Source of the DNA: Paenibacillus sp. HWE-109
GTDB taxonomy: Bacteria; Bacillota; Bacilli; Paenibacillales; NBRC-103111
NCBI RefSeq assembly: GCF_022163125.1
Contig: NZ_CP091881.1
Span: 2,232,001 to 2,296,000, forward strand
Direction: 5' to 3'
DNA: 64,000 nucleotides
The position numbers and the translations under genes were made by a program. The notes under the pieces were generated by a model that worked only from the letters and a program-made list of their open reading frames with translations, was not told where the DNA came from and did not search any database. This document shows positions 42,539 to 50,652 of this stretch, piece by piece. Each line of letters opens with the position of its first letter. The first letter of the stretch is position 1.

Positions 42539-42955
42539 ATGGATGAGTTCAAGGAGCAGATGAATCGAAGATTGCAGCAATTAGCGGCGGCAGCGGAGCC
42601 TACCTTTTGGGGGTTTCTTGGCTGTGAGTTCGTGAGTATGGAAAATCAAGTTGTAACGATTGCATTGGATGCCAAAAGGCACCACTTGAATCCGATTGGC
42701 ATCGTGCATGGTGGCGTGCTGTCTTCACTGCTGGATAATGCTATGGGGATTGTTGTCATGATGGCGAGACCGGAAGAGAAGGTAGTAACGACTAATCTCA
42801 ATGTTCACTTCGTTTCTCCGCTGTATGAAGGTCGGTTATTCGTAACTGCAGAACTTATTCATCAATCGCGCAAAATGCTGACGACGCAAGGTCGTGTCGT
42901 TGACCAACAGGGTAATTTGGGAACGATGGGGACGGGGACTTTCCGGGTGATTTGA
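42539..42955 (+). CDS. PaaI-type hotdog thioesterase
   Basis: A 138-residue hotdog-fold thioesterase of the PaaI group. The signature is NPIGIVHGGVLSSLLDNAMGI with the catalytic-type Asp, followed by VTTNLNVHFVSPLYEG. It should release free acid from acyl-CoA, perhaps recycling CoA from stalled intermediates of the upstream pathway. TGGAGGAA precedes the ATG. It is the last gene before a terminator and a long repeat region, so it probably closes the fad operon. Confidence 0.88.
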   Translation: MDEFKEQMNRRLQQLAAAAEPTFWGFLGCEFVSMENQVVTIALDAKRHHLNPIGIVHGGVLSSLLDNAMGIVVMMARPEEKVVTTNLNVHFVSPLYEGRLFVTAELIHQSRKMLTTQGRVVDQQGNLGTMGTGTFRVI

Positions 42956-42990
42956 GAGCGTGCCCGTGCTGCGAATTATTCACAAAAGGG

Positions 42991-43022
42991 CCGTCAGGGT
43001 CGTTTTCCTTGATGGTTTTTTT
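42991..43022 (+). terminator. Intrinsic terminator at the end of the fad operon
   Basis: CCGTCAGG pairs with CCTTGATGG (one bulge), followed by seven T. Confidence 0.75.
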
Positions 43023-43110
43023 GACGTGCGGAAGATAAGACAACTGTAGAGACCCTGTAGATGACTTAGCCTTCGGCTTAGTCTTTTCTTTATTGATATG
43101 TTTTGGCGTA

Positions 43111-43404
43111 ATCGAGGCGCTATCCAATCTGCCTCGCGCGGAGATAAGGGAACTCAGGCCGCAATTCATGCCTAAAGTGACATTATGCCAGGTAAAGGGA
43201 ACTACAGTTCGCTATTCGAGCTGAAAGTGTGATTATCGCGAGGCTGAGGGAACTACAGTGCGCTATTTTGCTATTTTGATGGGAAATTCAGCGCTTTTTG
43301 TGAAAATAAGACCCTGTAGTTCCGCTACTACCCTTGCAACCCTGCTATTTCATTAAATAGCGTACCTGAGTTCCCTTTAAAAGGATTCGATGCTTTTAAG
43401 AGGT
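43111..43404. repeat. Dispersed intergenic repeat, copy B
   Basis: Related to 29166-29412, with the same left end (ATCGAGG), GGGAACT units (here three, at 43148, 43197 and 43248, 49 and 51 bases apart), GTGCGCTATTTTGCTATTT, CCCTGTAGTTCCGCTA, AAATAGCGTA and AGTTCCCTTTAAAAG. The outer GGGAACT and AGTTCCC arms are inverted. A further GGGAACTAC lies at 43447. It has one more unit than copy A. No gene is present. Confidence 0.78.
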
Positions 43405-43480
43405 CCTTTTCTCAGGGAAGCGAGGCTGTTTTTCTTGTTGGGCAGAGGGAACTACCGCCTATCGACCTCCACCACTTTCT

Positions 43481-43855
43481 AACGATCTGTACCGTCTTTA
43501 CGGACGAAAATACAGCATGGGTTTGGATCTAATGAACTGTACTGTCCTTACGGACGAAAATACAGCATTGGGTTTGGATCTAATGAACTGTACCGTCTTT
43601 ACGGACGAAAATACAGCATTGGGTTTGGATCTAATGAACTGTACCGTCTTTACGGACGAGAATACAGCATGGGTTTGGATCTAATGAACTGTACCGTCCT
43701 TACGGACGAAAATACAGCATGGGTTTGGATCTAATGAACTGTACCGTCCTTACGGACGAAAATACAGCATGGGTTTGGATCTAATGAACTGTACTGTCCT
43801 TACGGACGAGAATACAGTATGGATATTGATCTAACGAACTAAAACGGCGTTATAG
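43481..43855. repeat. Seven-copy tandem array of a 50/51-bp hairpin unit
   Basis: CGGACG recurs at 43501, 43551, 43602, 43653, 43703, 43753 and 43803. Each unit reads CTGTACCGTC, a TTTA or CTTA loop, CGGACG, AAAATACAG, then CATGGGTTTGGATC and TAATGAA, nearly identical between copies. Each can fold into a stem: CTGTA with TACAG and CGTC/CGTCC with GGACG. The last unit is degenerate. There are no unique spacers and no cas genes, so it is not CRISPR. Confidence 0.9.
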
Positions 43856-44025
43856 ATTAGAAAATTGGTGGAATGGTGAGATTTTAATCGAAGTAACGCT
43901 TTTAGAATTCATTACAGCTGCGATTTGATGCTTTTTGATCAAAAATAAGGGGAATGGGGTTCGGTAGGGACAAGCTAATAAAAAGGTGACTTACCATAAG
44001 CAAATCATTATGACAAACTCGAATA

Positions 44026-44039
44026 ATGTTATATAACAT
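44026..44039. promoter_or_regulatory. Perfect 14-bp palindrome upstream of the PucR gene
   Basis: ATGTTAT-ATAACAT lies about 90 bases upstream of the promoter. It could be an operator for the regulator encoded downstream or another protein. The 130 bases after it are AT-rich with repeated CATAT words. Confidence 0.4.
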
Positions 44040-44113
44040 AACATTAAATTGACGATTGGTCATAAAATTTTCATATTTACATCATATATGTCATATATAC
44101 TAACATAAATCCA

Positions 44114-44143
44114 TTGACTGATCGTGCATCGTCATCCTATAAT
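44114..44143 (+). promoter_or_regulatory. Sigma-A promoter of the PucR-type gene
   Basis: TTGACT (44114-44119), an 18-base spacer, TATAAT (44138-44143), 28 bases before the ATG. Confidence 0.7.
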
Positions 44144-44171
44144 CGTTAAAAAGGCATAAGGGGGAGTTACA

Positions 44172-45770
44172 ATGCATCTTACCATTCGTGAGGCATTAGC
44201 TATATATCCATTAACGGAAGCGAAGCTGGTTGCAGGGAAGCAAGGAGAATCCCGAATCGTGAAATCGGTTAATGTCATGGACGCTCCAGATATCGCGGAT
44301 TGGACCAAATCTGGCGAGATGCTCTTCACCACCGCATTCGCTATGAAGGATAGTCCGCAGGAAACGGTTAATTTATTACGCAAATTGAACGATCGAGGAG
44401 CAGCAGGTTTAGGCATCAAACTGGGCAGATTTTGGACGGAACTGCCGCAGGTTGTTGTGGATGAAGCCGATCGGCTGCACTTTCCTATTATTGAAATGCC
44501 CTTTCAATTTACATTTTCAGATCAAATGAACGCTCTGTTCAATGCCGAATATAGAAGGAATACGAAATTATTGCAAACGGTACTTGAGAAACAAACCAAG
44601 CTGATGCAATTCGGTTTGAAACAGGATAACATGCTCTCTATGTTCCAGTTAATCAGTGAAATTCTAGGCTATCCGATGGCTGTAGTAGGGGCTAGAGGAC
44701 AAATTCTGTATAACACTAGCAGTTGGAGCCCTGAACATCTAGCGCAAAACTGGCCGCTGAAGCGCAAGTCAGGCTGGGTGTACGCCGGCAAAGACCGCGC
44801 ATATCGCGTTGGCCTCCATCAACAAGAGGAGGAGCTGCTAGGGCATTTGTTGATTATGCCGGACACTGTCCTCCTAGCCAATGTAGAAGAGGGACTGTTT
44901 CAGCAAGCAGCGGATATTTTGACTTTTCATATGAGCTATACGTTCCGTTCACACGTTGAAGCATCTGCACAGCGTGATTTGCAGAATATGCTGATGCGCT
45001 ATTTAGATAAGGGGACGCCGCTAGAGGAATTCATGGAGCAAGCAGAGGCTAGAGGACTAACGCTCTTTACTGGTGCTTACCAATGTGTGATTAGCAAAAG
45101 TAAACCCGATCACGTGGAAGATCAATTGCAAAGCAAATTGAAAAAAATGAAAACGTACATGGAGTCGCATCCCAAATCGAACAATCTGCGAGGCAATCAT
45201 TTTGTACTCAAGGATCGGCTGTTTTCCATTTATACTTCTATCCAGTCAGAAGGGTTTCCCGAAGAAGAGTTGGCTCAACTGTTAACCAAATATGCTGGCG
45301 ATTCTGGATGCGTGGAAGAAGCAGGTGAAATGTTCTTCTACACTAGCTCTACGAAAGGAAAGCCGCCAGCGCTCAGAGAGGCTTATCACGAATGCATGGA
45401 GACGGAACGAATGGGCTCAAAGCTAGGTTTGCCGGATCGTATCTTGCATTATGAAACCATTGAATTTGCCCACCTTTTTCAGCATGTTTCCGCCAGTATG
45501 ATGGAGGACTATTGTGCCAAAACCTTGCGCCCTTTGTTGGAAAAAGATGCGGAGTACTCTCAAGAAATGATTCGCACATTGGAAGTTTTTATTCGGAATG
45601 ATGGTCAAGTGAGCGAGGCAGCAAAGCAATTATTCATACATCGTAATACAGTTACTTACCGGTTAGAAAAAATCAGCGATTTACTGCAAGTAGATTTCAA
45701 AAAGGTCAATGACTTATTGAAACTAAAAGCTGTCTTCTTATTCCGTCAATTCCTACATGTCAGACAGTAA
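44172..45770 (+). CDS. PucR family transcriptional regulator
   Basis: A 532-residue regulator. Residues 1-125 form the PucR N-terminal domain (LTIREALAIYPL, GEMLFTTAFAM, GLGIKLGRFW); the middle resembles a degenerate GGDEF-like sensor, and the C-terminal 60 residues are a helix-turn-helix (RNDGQVSEAAKQLFIHRNTVTYRL), the HTH_30 type. PucR proteins often control purine, amino-acid or GABA catabolism. No obvious target cluster is beside it, so it is an orphan. GGGGGAG precedes the ATG and a terminator follows. Confidence 0.9.
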   Translation: MHLTIREALAIYPLTEAKLVAGKQGESRIVKSVNVMDAPDIADWTKSGEMLFTTAFAMKDSPQETVNLLRKLNDRGAAGLGIKLGRFWTELPQVVVDEADRLHFPIIEMPFQFTFSDQMNALFNAEYRRNTKLLQTVLEKQTKLMQFGLKQDNMLSMFQLISEILGYPMAVVGARGQILYNTSSWSPEHLAQNWPLKRKSGWVYAGKDRAYRVGLHQQEEELLGHLLIMPDTVLLANVEEGLFQQAADILTFHMSYTFRSHVEASAQRDLQNMLMRYLDKGTPLEEFMEQAEARGLTLFTGAYQCVISKSKPDHVEDQLQSKLKKMKTYMESHPKSNNLRGNHFVLKDRLFSIYTSIQSEGFPEEELAQLLTKYAGDSGCVEEAGEMFFYTSSTKGKPPALREAYHECMETERMGSKLGLPDRILHYETIEFAHLFQHVSASMMEDYCAKTLRPLLEKDAEYSQEMIRTLEVFIRNDGQVSEAAKQLFIHRNTVTYRLEKISDLLQVDFKKVNDLLKLKAVFLFRQFLHVRQ

Positions 45771-45776
45771 AATAGA

Positions 45777-45815
45777 AACCCTGAGCCGCTTTCTTGTAGC
45801 GCTCAGGGTTTTCTT
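45777..45815. terminator. Bidirectional intrinsic terminator
   Basis: AAACCCTGAGC pairs with GCTCAGGGTTT, with T runs on both sides; it lies between convergent genes and overlaps the end of the phosphoesterase gene. Confidence 0.85.
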
Positions 45816-46672
45816 TTTTCTAACGTAAAGATAGTGATTTCCGGTCGGCACAGCAGTCGAAATGGAAGGGTCGTTGTACCGATGCCGCGATTGGTATATA
45901 CACGCATCGATGAATTGGGGACTTCTTGCAGCCCCATTACATAGTTTCTGCCACGAGGTGGAGTAATGACGGCACCTACGAAAGGCAAGCGTATCTGGCC
46001 GCCATGCGTATGACCGGATAATTGCAGATCGATGGCATAGCTGCCGACTTGATCTGCGAAATCAGGACAATGGGAGAGCAGCAAGGTAAACATTTGGGCA
46101 TTGTAGCCGGTTAACGTTTTCTTAATATCCGGTTTGCCTGTCAGCATATCCTCCACGCCAGCGATCTGAATGGATTGTCCTTTGTAGGTGAGGGTTTGAT
46201 AAGCATTTACAAGCGATTGAAACCCGCCGTCCTGGAGAATCGGCAAGGTCAGATTGGGGCCTTTCCATTTGTCGTGGTTGCCGAGAACGGACCATTTGCC
46301 AAGCGGAGCTTGCAGGCTGGCTAGAATTTCACTGGTTAAAGCAGCATCTTCAATGACATGGGTATCGAATAAATCGCCAGTAAAACAGAGAATATCGGCT
46401 TTTTCCTTGTTGATAAGGGCAACGATATGTTTGAGATTGTTGAGATCAAAGTGATGGCCGATGTGTAAATCGCTGAATTGCAAGAGTTTGAGCCCGTGAA
46501 AGGCATTGGGTAGTCGATCAAAAGTAAGTGTCAAGCGTTTGAATTCCAGCCATTTGGGCTCAACGTAACCGGAGTAACTGCCGAGTAAACCGCCGGATGC
46601 CAGCAGGGAGCCTGCAAACACAGCGCCTTTCTTGAGAAAAGAGCGTCTTGAGATCGGGGGTGGTGAATGCAT
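45803..46672 (-). CDS. Tat-exported metallophosphoesterase, YkuE-like
   Basis: A 289-residue calcineurin-type phosphoesterase. The N-terminus has a twin-arginine signal (SRRSFLKK at residues 8-15, then a hydrophobic stretch), as in B. subtilis YkuE, a known Tat substrate. The metal-binding motifs are FSDLHIGHH, TGDLFDTH, LGNHDKW, SHCPD and GHTHGGQIR in order. It should act outside the membrane or in the wall on a phosphoester such as a lipid or undecaprenyl derivative; the true substrate is open. AGGAGGA precedes the ATG. Confidence 0.9.
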   Translation of the reverse strand: MHSPPPISRRSFLKKGAVFAGSLLASGGLLGSYSGYVEPKWLEFKRLTLTFDRLPNAFHGLKLLQFSDLHIGHHFDLNNLKHIVALINKEKADILCFTGDLFDTHVIEDAALTSEILASLQAPLGKWSVLGNHDKWKGPNLTLPILQDGGFQSLVNAYQTLTYKGQSIQIAGVEDMLTGKPDIKKTLTGYNAQMFTLLLSHCPDFADQVGSYAIDLQLSGHTHGGQIRLPFVGAVITPPRGRNYVMGLQEVPNSSMRVYTNRGIGTTTLPFRLLCRPEITIFTLEKRKP

Positions 46673-46750
46673 AAGTTCCTCCTGTCCGAAGTTCAGGTTC
46701 TTTTATGAAGATTATACCAGTTCACTAGCCGCTGACGCGAGTTCTGCGAT

Positions 46751-46779
46751 TTGCATATCAGGCTGTGTTACTTTATAAT
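46751..46779 (+). promoter_or_regulatory. Sigma-A promoter of the ytxJ gene
   Basis: TTGCAT (46751-46756), a 17-base spacer, TATAAT (46774-46779), 47 bases before the ATG. Confidence 0.75.
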
Positions 46780-46825
46780 TATTATTATCTATAAAATAAT
46801 TATTTAATGAAATGGAGTTGTTCAT

Positions 46826-47167
46826 ATGTCTACATGGAAAGAATTAACGACTGTTGAAGAGTGGCAGGATATTCTAGAACGCTCCTCTGATAAACCGGCT
46901 GTAGTCCTGAAACACAGCACGACATGTCCGGTAAGCGCAAGCGCGCTCGACGAGTATGAGCAATATTTGTCAGGCAAACCTAATGGCGATGTGGATTACT
47001 ATTTGGTGAAAGTGATTGAATCCCGTCCTGTCTCGAACCAAATTGCAGAGGATCTTGGCATCAAGCATGCCTCTCCGCAAATTCTTTATTTCAAAGATAA
47101 AGAATCCGTATGGAATACATCCCATTGGTCTGTTACGAACAAACATATTACCGCTGTTTTAGACTAA
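46826..47167 (+). CDS. ytxJ: YtxJ, bacillithiol-system monothiol thioredoxin-like protein
   Basis: A 113-residue thioredoxin-fold protein with a single active-site Cys34 in HSTTCPVSAS, matching YtxJ. In Bacillales such proteins (bacilliredoxin-like) are proposed to remove bacillithiol from modified protein thiols. The cis-proline loop appears as HASPQILYF. No second Cys is present, consistent with a monothiol mechanism. It has its own promoter and terminator. Confidence 0.9.
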   Translation: MSTWKELTTVEEWQDILERSSDKPAVVLKHSTTCPVSASALDEYEQYLSGKPNGDVDYYLVKVIESRPVSNQIAEDLGIKHASPQILYFKDKESVWNTSHWSVTNKHITAVLD

Positions 47168-47185
47168 TCGTCTTCCTGTTGGTGA

Positions 47186-47241
47186 GAAGCTCTGGAAACT
47201 GCCTAGGCGTGACTAGGTAGAATTTCAGAGCTTTTTTTTGT
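47186..47241 (+). terminator. Strong intrinsic terminator
   Basis: AAGCTCTG pairs with CAGAGCTT over an inner CCTAG/CTAGG stem, followed by eight T. Confidence 0.9.
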
Positions 47242-47353
47242 GTGTTGGAAGAATTGAACAATGTTTAAAAAGGATTGGCAAGCCGCGGATCCTCCTATAT
47301 ACTTATTTGGGTTAAATGTACTGCAGGTAATCAACTTCAAGGAGCTCTACAAC

Positions 47354-48235
47354 ATGAATGCTATGAATAAAACCAAAGTGCCGATTCCCGTTTTTCTGTT
47401 GATCGGTATTGTTGCAATCTCGTTTTCTGCCATTTTCGTGCGCTGGTCAGAAGCGCCAGCTGCTATTATCGCGATGTATCGGCTGCTGATGACGAACGTG
47501 CTGATGCTTCCTTTTCTCTGGAACTACCGTGTCGAAATTGCCAAGGTTCGTTGGAGGGATTGGCTGAAAACAGCAATATCCGGCATAGCGCTTGGACTGC
47601 ATTTTCTATTCTGGATGGATTCTCTGCGCTTCACAACAGTCGCTAGTTCAACTGCTATTTTAACGCTAGAACCCATTTTTGTTCTATTTGGGGCCTTTTT
47701 GCTGTATGGGCAGCGGACAAGTCGTCACGCATTAATTGCGATGTGTGTAGCGATTGCAGGCGCTGTTTGTATCGGATGGGGAGACTTTCAGTTTTCTGGT
47801 ATCGCGCTCAAAGGGGATATGTTGTCGTTGTTGGGTACTCTTGCGGTAGCGCTGCACATGCTATTAGGCAAAAGCATAAGAGAGCACATGTCTGCGTTTG
47901 TTTACAGCTTTTTCGTTTTCTTATTCGCAGGGCTAGTTCTTGCCGTTACCAATGTGTATAGCGGAGTATCTTTCACGGACTATGTGCCCAAAGAGTGGGG
48001 GATTTTCCTGCTGTTAGCCATTGTTCCTACCGTATTTGGACATTATGTGTTCAATTGGCTTCTGAAATATATGAAGGCATCCTCTGTCTCGATGACTGTT
48101 TTGGGGGAGCCGCTTGGTGCGTCCATCCTGGCTTATTTCATACTTGGCGAAACGATTACTACCGTGCAATTGCTTGCGGGCTGTGTGTTATTAGTCGGTG
48201 TCGGAATGTTTTTGCGCAGCAATGAAAAGAAATAA
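47354..48235 (+). CDS. DMT superfamily (EamA) transporter
   Basis: A 293-residue inner-membrane protein with about ten membrane segments in two EamA repeats of five, each starting with a strand-like IPVFLLIGIVAISFSAIFVRW or SLLGTLAVALHML pattern and ending with LEPIFVLFGAFLLYG or LGEPLGASILAYFILGE. EamA exporters move metabolites or amino acids; substrate unknown. The frame opens upstream at 47261, but CAAGGAG before the ATG at 47354 decides the start. Confidence 0.9.
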   Translation: MNAMNKTKVPIPVFLLIGIVAISFSAIFVRWSEAPAAIIAMYRLLMTNVLMLPFLWNYRVEIAKVRWRDWLKTAISGIALGLHFLFWMDSLRFTTVASSTAILTLEPIFVLFGAFLLYGQRTSRHALIAMCVAIAGAVCIGWGDFQFSGIALKGDMLSLLGTLAVALHMLLGKSIREHMSAFVYSFFVFLFAGLVLAVTNVYSGVSFTDYVPKEWGIFLLLAIVPTVFGHYVFNWLLKYMKASSVSMTVLGEPLGASILAYFILGETITTVQLLAGCVLLVGVGMFLRSNEKK

Positions 48236-48240
48236 TTGTT

Positions 48241-48288
48241 TAAGCCACATAGGTTTGAGTAGAATACTCAAGCTCATGTGGCTTTTGT
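48241..48288 (+). terminator. Intrinsic terminator after the EamA gene
   Basis: AGCCACAT pairs with ATGTGGCT around an inner TTGAGTA/TACTCAA stem, followed by TTTTG. Confidence 0.85.
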
Positions 48289-48297
48289 TTCTCAAAG

Positions 48298-49464
48298 CTA
48301 TTTGTTCGCGGAGGCGAATTCCGCTTTGATTTTTTGCAATAACTCTGGCGTGCTGAGCACTTCATACGCGGTGTTAGCTAACACTTTGGCTGCGAAAATC
48401 ATCGCATTGAGCGCAGGTTCTTGCAGCGCCAGATCACGGAACTCCTTCGTGTGGAGCATGTGCTTCTCATTGACCACTTTCACAAAGGGATGAATCGTCG
48501 GGCACTGGGTGGATACATTGCCGAGATCCAGGGAACCGTGATCTTTGCCGACTTCGATAGCTTGCGGTTCAATGCCCATTGCGAGCAATTGATCATTAAA
48601 CACCTCAGATAAGGTTTCATTGGTTCGGAGTTCATCATACGAGTATTCATAGAATGAGCTCTTGAGTGTACAGCCAGTTTGCAATGCGGCGCCTTCTGCA
48701 CAATGCAGAACTTTCTGCACCAGTTCGTTCGTGTATGCACGCGAGGCGGAACGGACGTAGAATTGGGCAACAGCATAGTCCGGGATGATATTAGGAGCTT
48801 TGCCGCCCTCGCTGATTATGCCGTGAATACGTGCATCGGATTTGGTTTGCTGACGCAGTGCGTTAACGCTATTGAATAGCTGCAGCACGGCATCCAACGC
48901 GTTAATTCCCTCATACGGCTGAGCGGCAGCATGTGCGGAACGTCCGAAGAATTCGTACTGTATCGCATCCATGGCGAGGGATTCCCCGGATCTCTCATAC
49001 GTATAATAGGGATGAGCCATAAGCGCAATATCGACATCCTTGAAAAGCCCGGCTGCTGCCATCGGAACTTTGGCTCCTTTGGTCTCTTCGGCAGGTGTGC
49101 CATAGACACGGATTCTGCCTCCTGTTTCGGCAAGGACGGATTTGAGTCCAATCGCTGCGCCGATGCTCATCATACAGATCAAGTGATGGCCGCAAGCATG
49201 ACCAAGATCAGGCAAGGCATCATATTCAGCTAAAAAGGCAACGACAGGGCCGGCTTTGCCTGAATCGTAGGAGGCTAGGAAGGAGGTCGGAATATCCAGG
49301 ATACCTCGTTCAATGTGAAAACCATGATGGTTAAGTTCCTCCGTTAAGCGGGCTGACGCTAGAAATTCTTCATGCCCGAGTTCCGGATTTGCCCCAATAA
49401 AACTGGAAACAGCTTTGAAGCGATCAGCATTATGGTCAATGGTTTGTGCAATAGCAGATTTCAT
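48298..49464 (-). CDS. M20-family amidohydrolase/peptidase (AbgB/ACY1L2-like)
   Basis: A 388-residue M20 metallohydrolase. Metal ligands are in LGHACGHHL, EYDALPDLG, GTPAEETKG (with the catalytic Glu pair) and a late HPFVKVVN. A dimerisation domain lies at about 165-280. The C-terminal half and GHACGHHLICMMS resemble the amidohydrolase group that cleaves N-acyl amino acids or p-aminobenzoyl-glutamate. AAGGAGC precedes the ATG. It is leftward, convergent with the EamA gene. Confidence 0.88.
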   Translation of the reverse strand: MKSAIAQTIDHNADRFKAVSSFIGANPELGHEEFLASARLTEELNHHGFHIERGILDIPTSFLASYDSGKAGPVVAFLAEYDALPDLGHACGHHLICMMSIGAAIGLKSVLAETGGRIRVYGTPAEETKGAKVPMAAAGLFKDVDIALMAHPYYTYERSGESLAMDAIQYEFFGRSAHAAAQPYEGINALDAVLQLFNSVNALRQQTKSDARIHGIISEGGKAPNIIPDYAVAQFYVRSASRAYTNELVQKVLHCAEGAALQTGCTLKSSFYEYSYDELRTNETLSEVFNDQLLAMGIEPQAIEVGKDHGSLDLGNVSTQCPTIHPFVKVVNEKHMLHTKEFRDLALQEPALNAMIFAAKVLANTAYEVLSTPELLQKIKAEFASANK

Positions 49465-49617
49465 CTAGATGTGCTCCTTTATTGAAAGGTACTTAACTCC
49501 ATTGTAGTATAAAGAAGCATAAACTACCACTTTGCCACCGGCTGGGTTACAATGGGTGAGCCAATTTGGACTTGCAGACAGCAGGTTTTCTTCGAAACCA
49601 TTCAGGGGGAATAAGAG

Positions 49618-49902
49618 ATGATGAAATATGGAGAAGAACATGTAGAACACCGCTTTGCGCTTTCTTTTACGGAGTCGGAGTTGAGAGGCCAATGGAAAGA
49701 CGTTTTCCTGGGCATTCATTTGCTTGAGGGCGAGTCATGGCCAGAGGATCTAATCGATCCATCCGTTCTCGTTATTTGTAATTTGGAAGGGGAAATTGTG
49801 CAAATCGTGCTTCATGACGAAGGCTGTGACTGTGAATTTCAATTCACTTACTCCGAAAAGGCGCAAATCGAAGCGTATGTCCAGCAGCATGTAACCGTTT
49901 AA
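49618..49902 (+). CDS. Hypothetical protein
   Basis: A 94-residue acidic protein, not recognised. A beta-rich core (DPSVLVICNLEGEIVQIVLHDEGCDCEFQF, split by position) contains a Cys-Asp-Cys triad near residue 70, which could bind metal or be redox-active. Two ATGs in a row (49618, 49621) follow AGGGGGA. It is divergent from the M20 gene and lies 93 bases before the SGNH esterase. Confidence 0.65.
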   Translation: MMKYGEEHVEHRFALSFTESELRGQWKDVFLGIHLLEGESWPEDLIDPSVLVICNLEGEIVQIVLHDEGCDCEFQFTYSEKAQIEAYVQQHVTV

Positions 49903-49995
49903 AAAAACTTGTCAAAGACTAGTGAGAGTGTCCCTTCCCAAACTGGGCGCTGACGCATATACTATGGTACGTCTGGCTTTAGGGAGAGGGTAGGA

Positions 49996-50652
49996 ATGGT
50001 AAAGACGATCATCAATTATTTGGCATTTGGCGATTCACTAACCGTGGGATTCGGAGCACCGGAAGGTCTTGGGTTCGTATCGATCTATCGGCAGAAGGTA
50101 GAGAGATTGCTGAACGTTCCTGTTCACTTGCATCACGCTGGCAAGAACGGAGCCACGACCACCGAGCTGCTTGAGGCGCTGGGGTCCAACCCAACTATTC
50201 AGAAGGACGTTCAGGAAGCGGATATTATAACAATTACGGCAGGCGGGAATGATTTGATTCAAGCCGCTATTCCGTTTTTTTATCAGAACGACCCCATGTT
50301 GTTGAAGACAGCTTTGCAAACGTATGAAGCCAACTATAAGAAATTAATGGGTCAAATCAAAGCACTGCGTAAAGGCATCGAGACACCTTGCTATATCGCA
50401 TTAATTGGGTTATACAACCCATTGCCTCAGATCCCTGATGCTGCATATTGGGTGCAGCGGTTTAATTTATTTTTGCGTAAACTAGAGCAGCCGCATGTTC
50501 GCATCGTGCAAGTGTACGATGCCTTCGTGGGGCGAGACGGGACCTATTTATCTGAGGATGCCATTCATCCTAATGAACAGGGGTATGATGCGCTGGCGCA
50601 GCAGGTTGAGAAAGCCTTTTCTCTAGACCAACTGCAGCAGCTAATCGTCTAA
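49996..50652 (+). CDS. SGNH/GDSL-family esterase or lipase
   Basis: A 218-residue SGNH hydrolase. Block I is YLAFGDSLTVGFGAP with the catalytic Ser, block II holds GKNGATT, block III is TAGGNDL and block V is DAIHPNEQGY with the Asp and His. No signal peptide is visible. The size and opening resemble LipC of B. subtilis, a spore-associated phospholipase-like enzyme, but this is an impression. GGGAGAGG precedes the ATG. Its stop directly abuts the stop of the convergent hemolysin-III gene. Confidence 0.87.
   Translation: MVKTIINYLAFGDSLTVGFGAPEGLGFVSIYRQKVERLLNVPVHLHHAGKNGATTTELLEALGSNPTIQKDVQEADIITITAGGNDLIQAAIPFFYQNDPMLLKTALQTYEANYKKLMGQIKALRKGIETPCYIALIGLYNPLPQIPDAAYWVQRFNLFLRKLEQPHVRIVQVYDAFVGRDGTYLSEDAIHPNEQGYDALAQQVEKAFSLDQLQQLIV

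Noticed and set aside
43481..43855. CRISPR array
   Set aside because: The unit is 50/51 bp with almost no variable part, so there are no spacers, and there are no cas genes.
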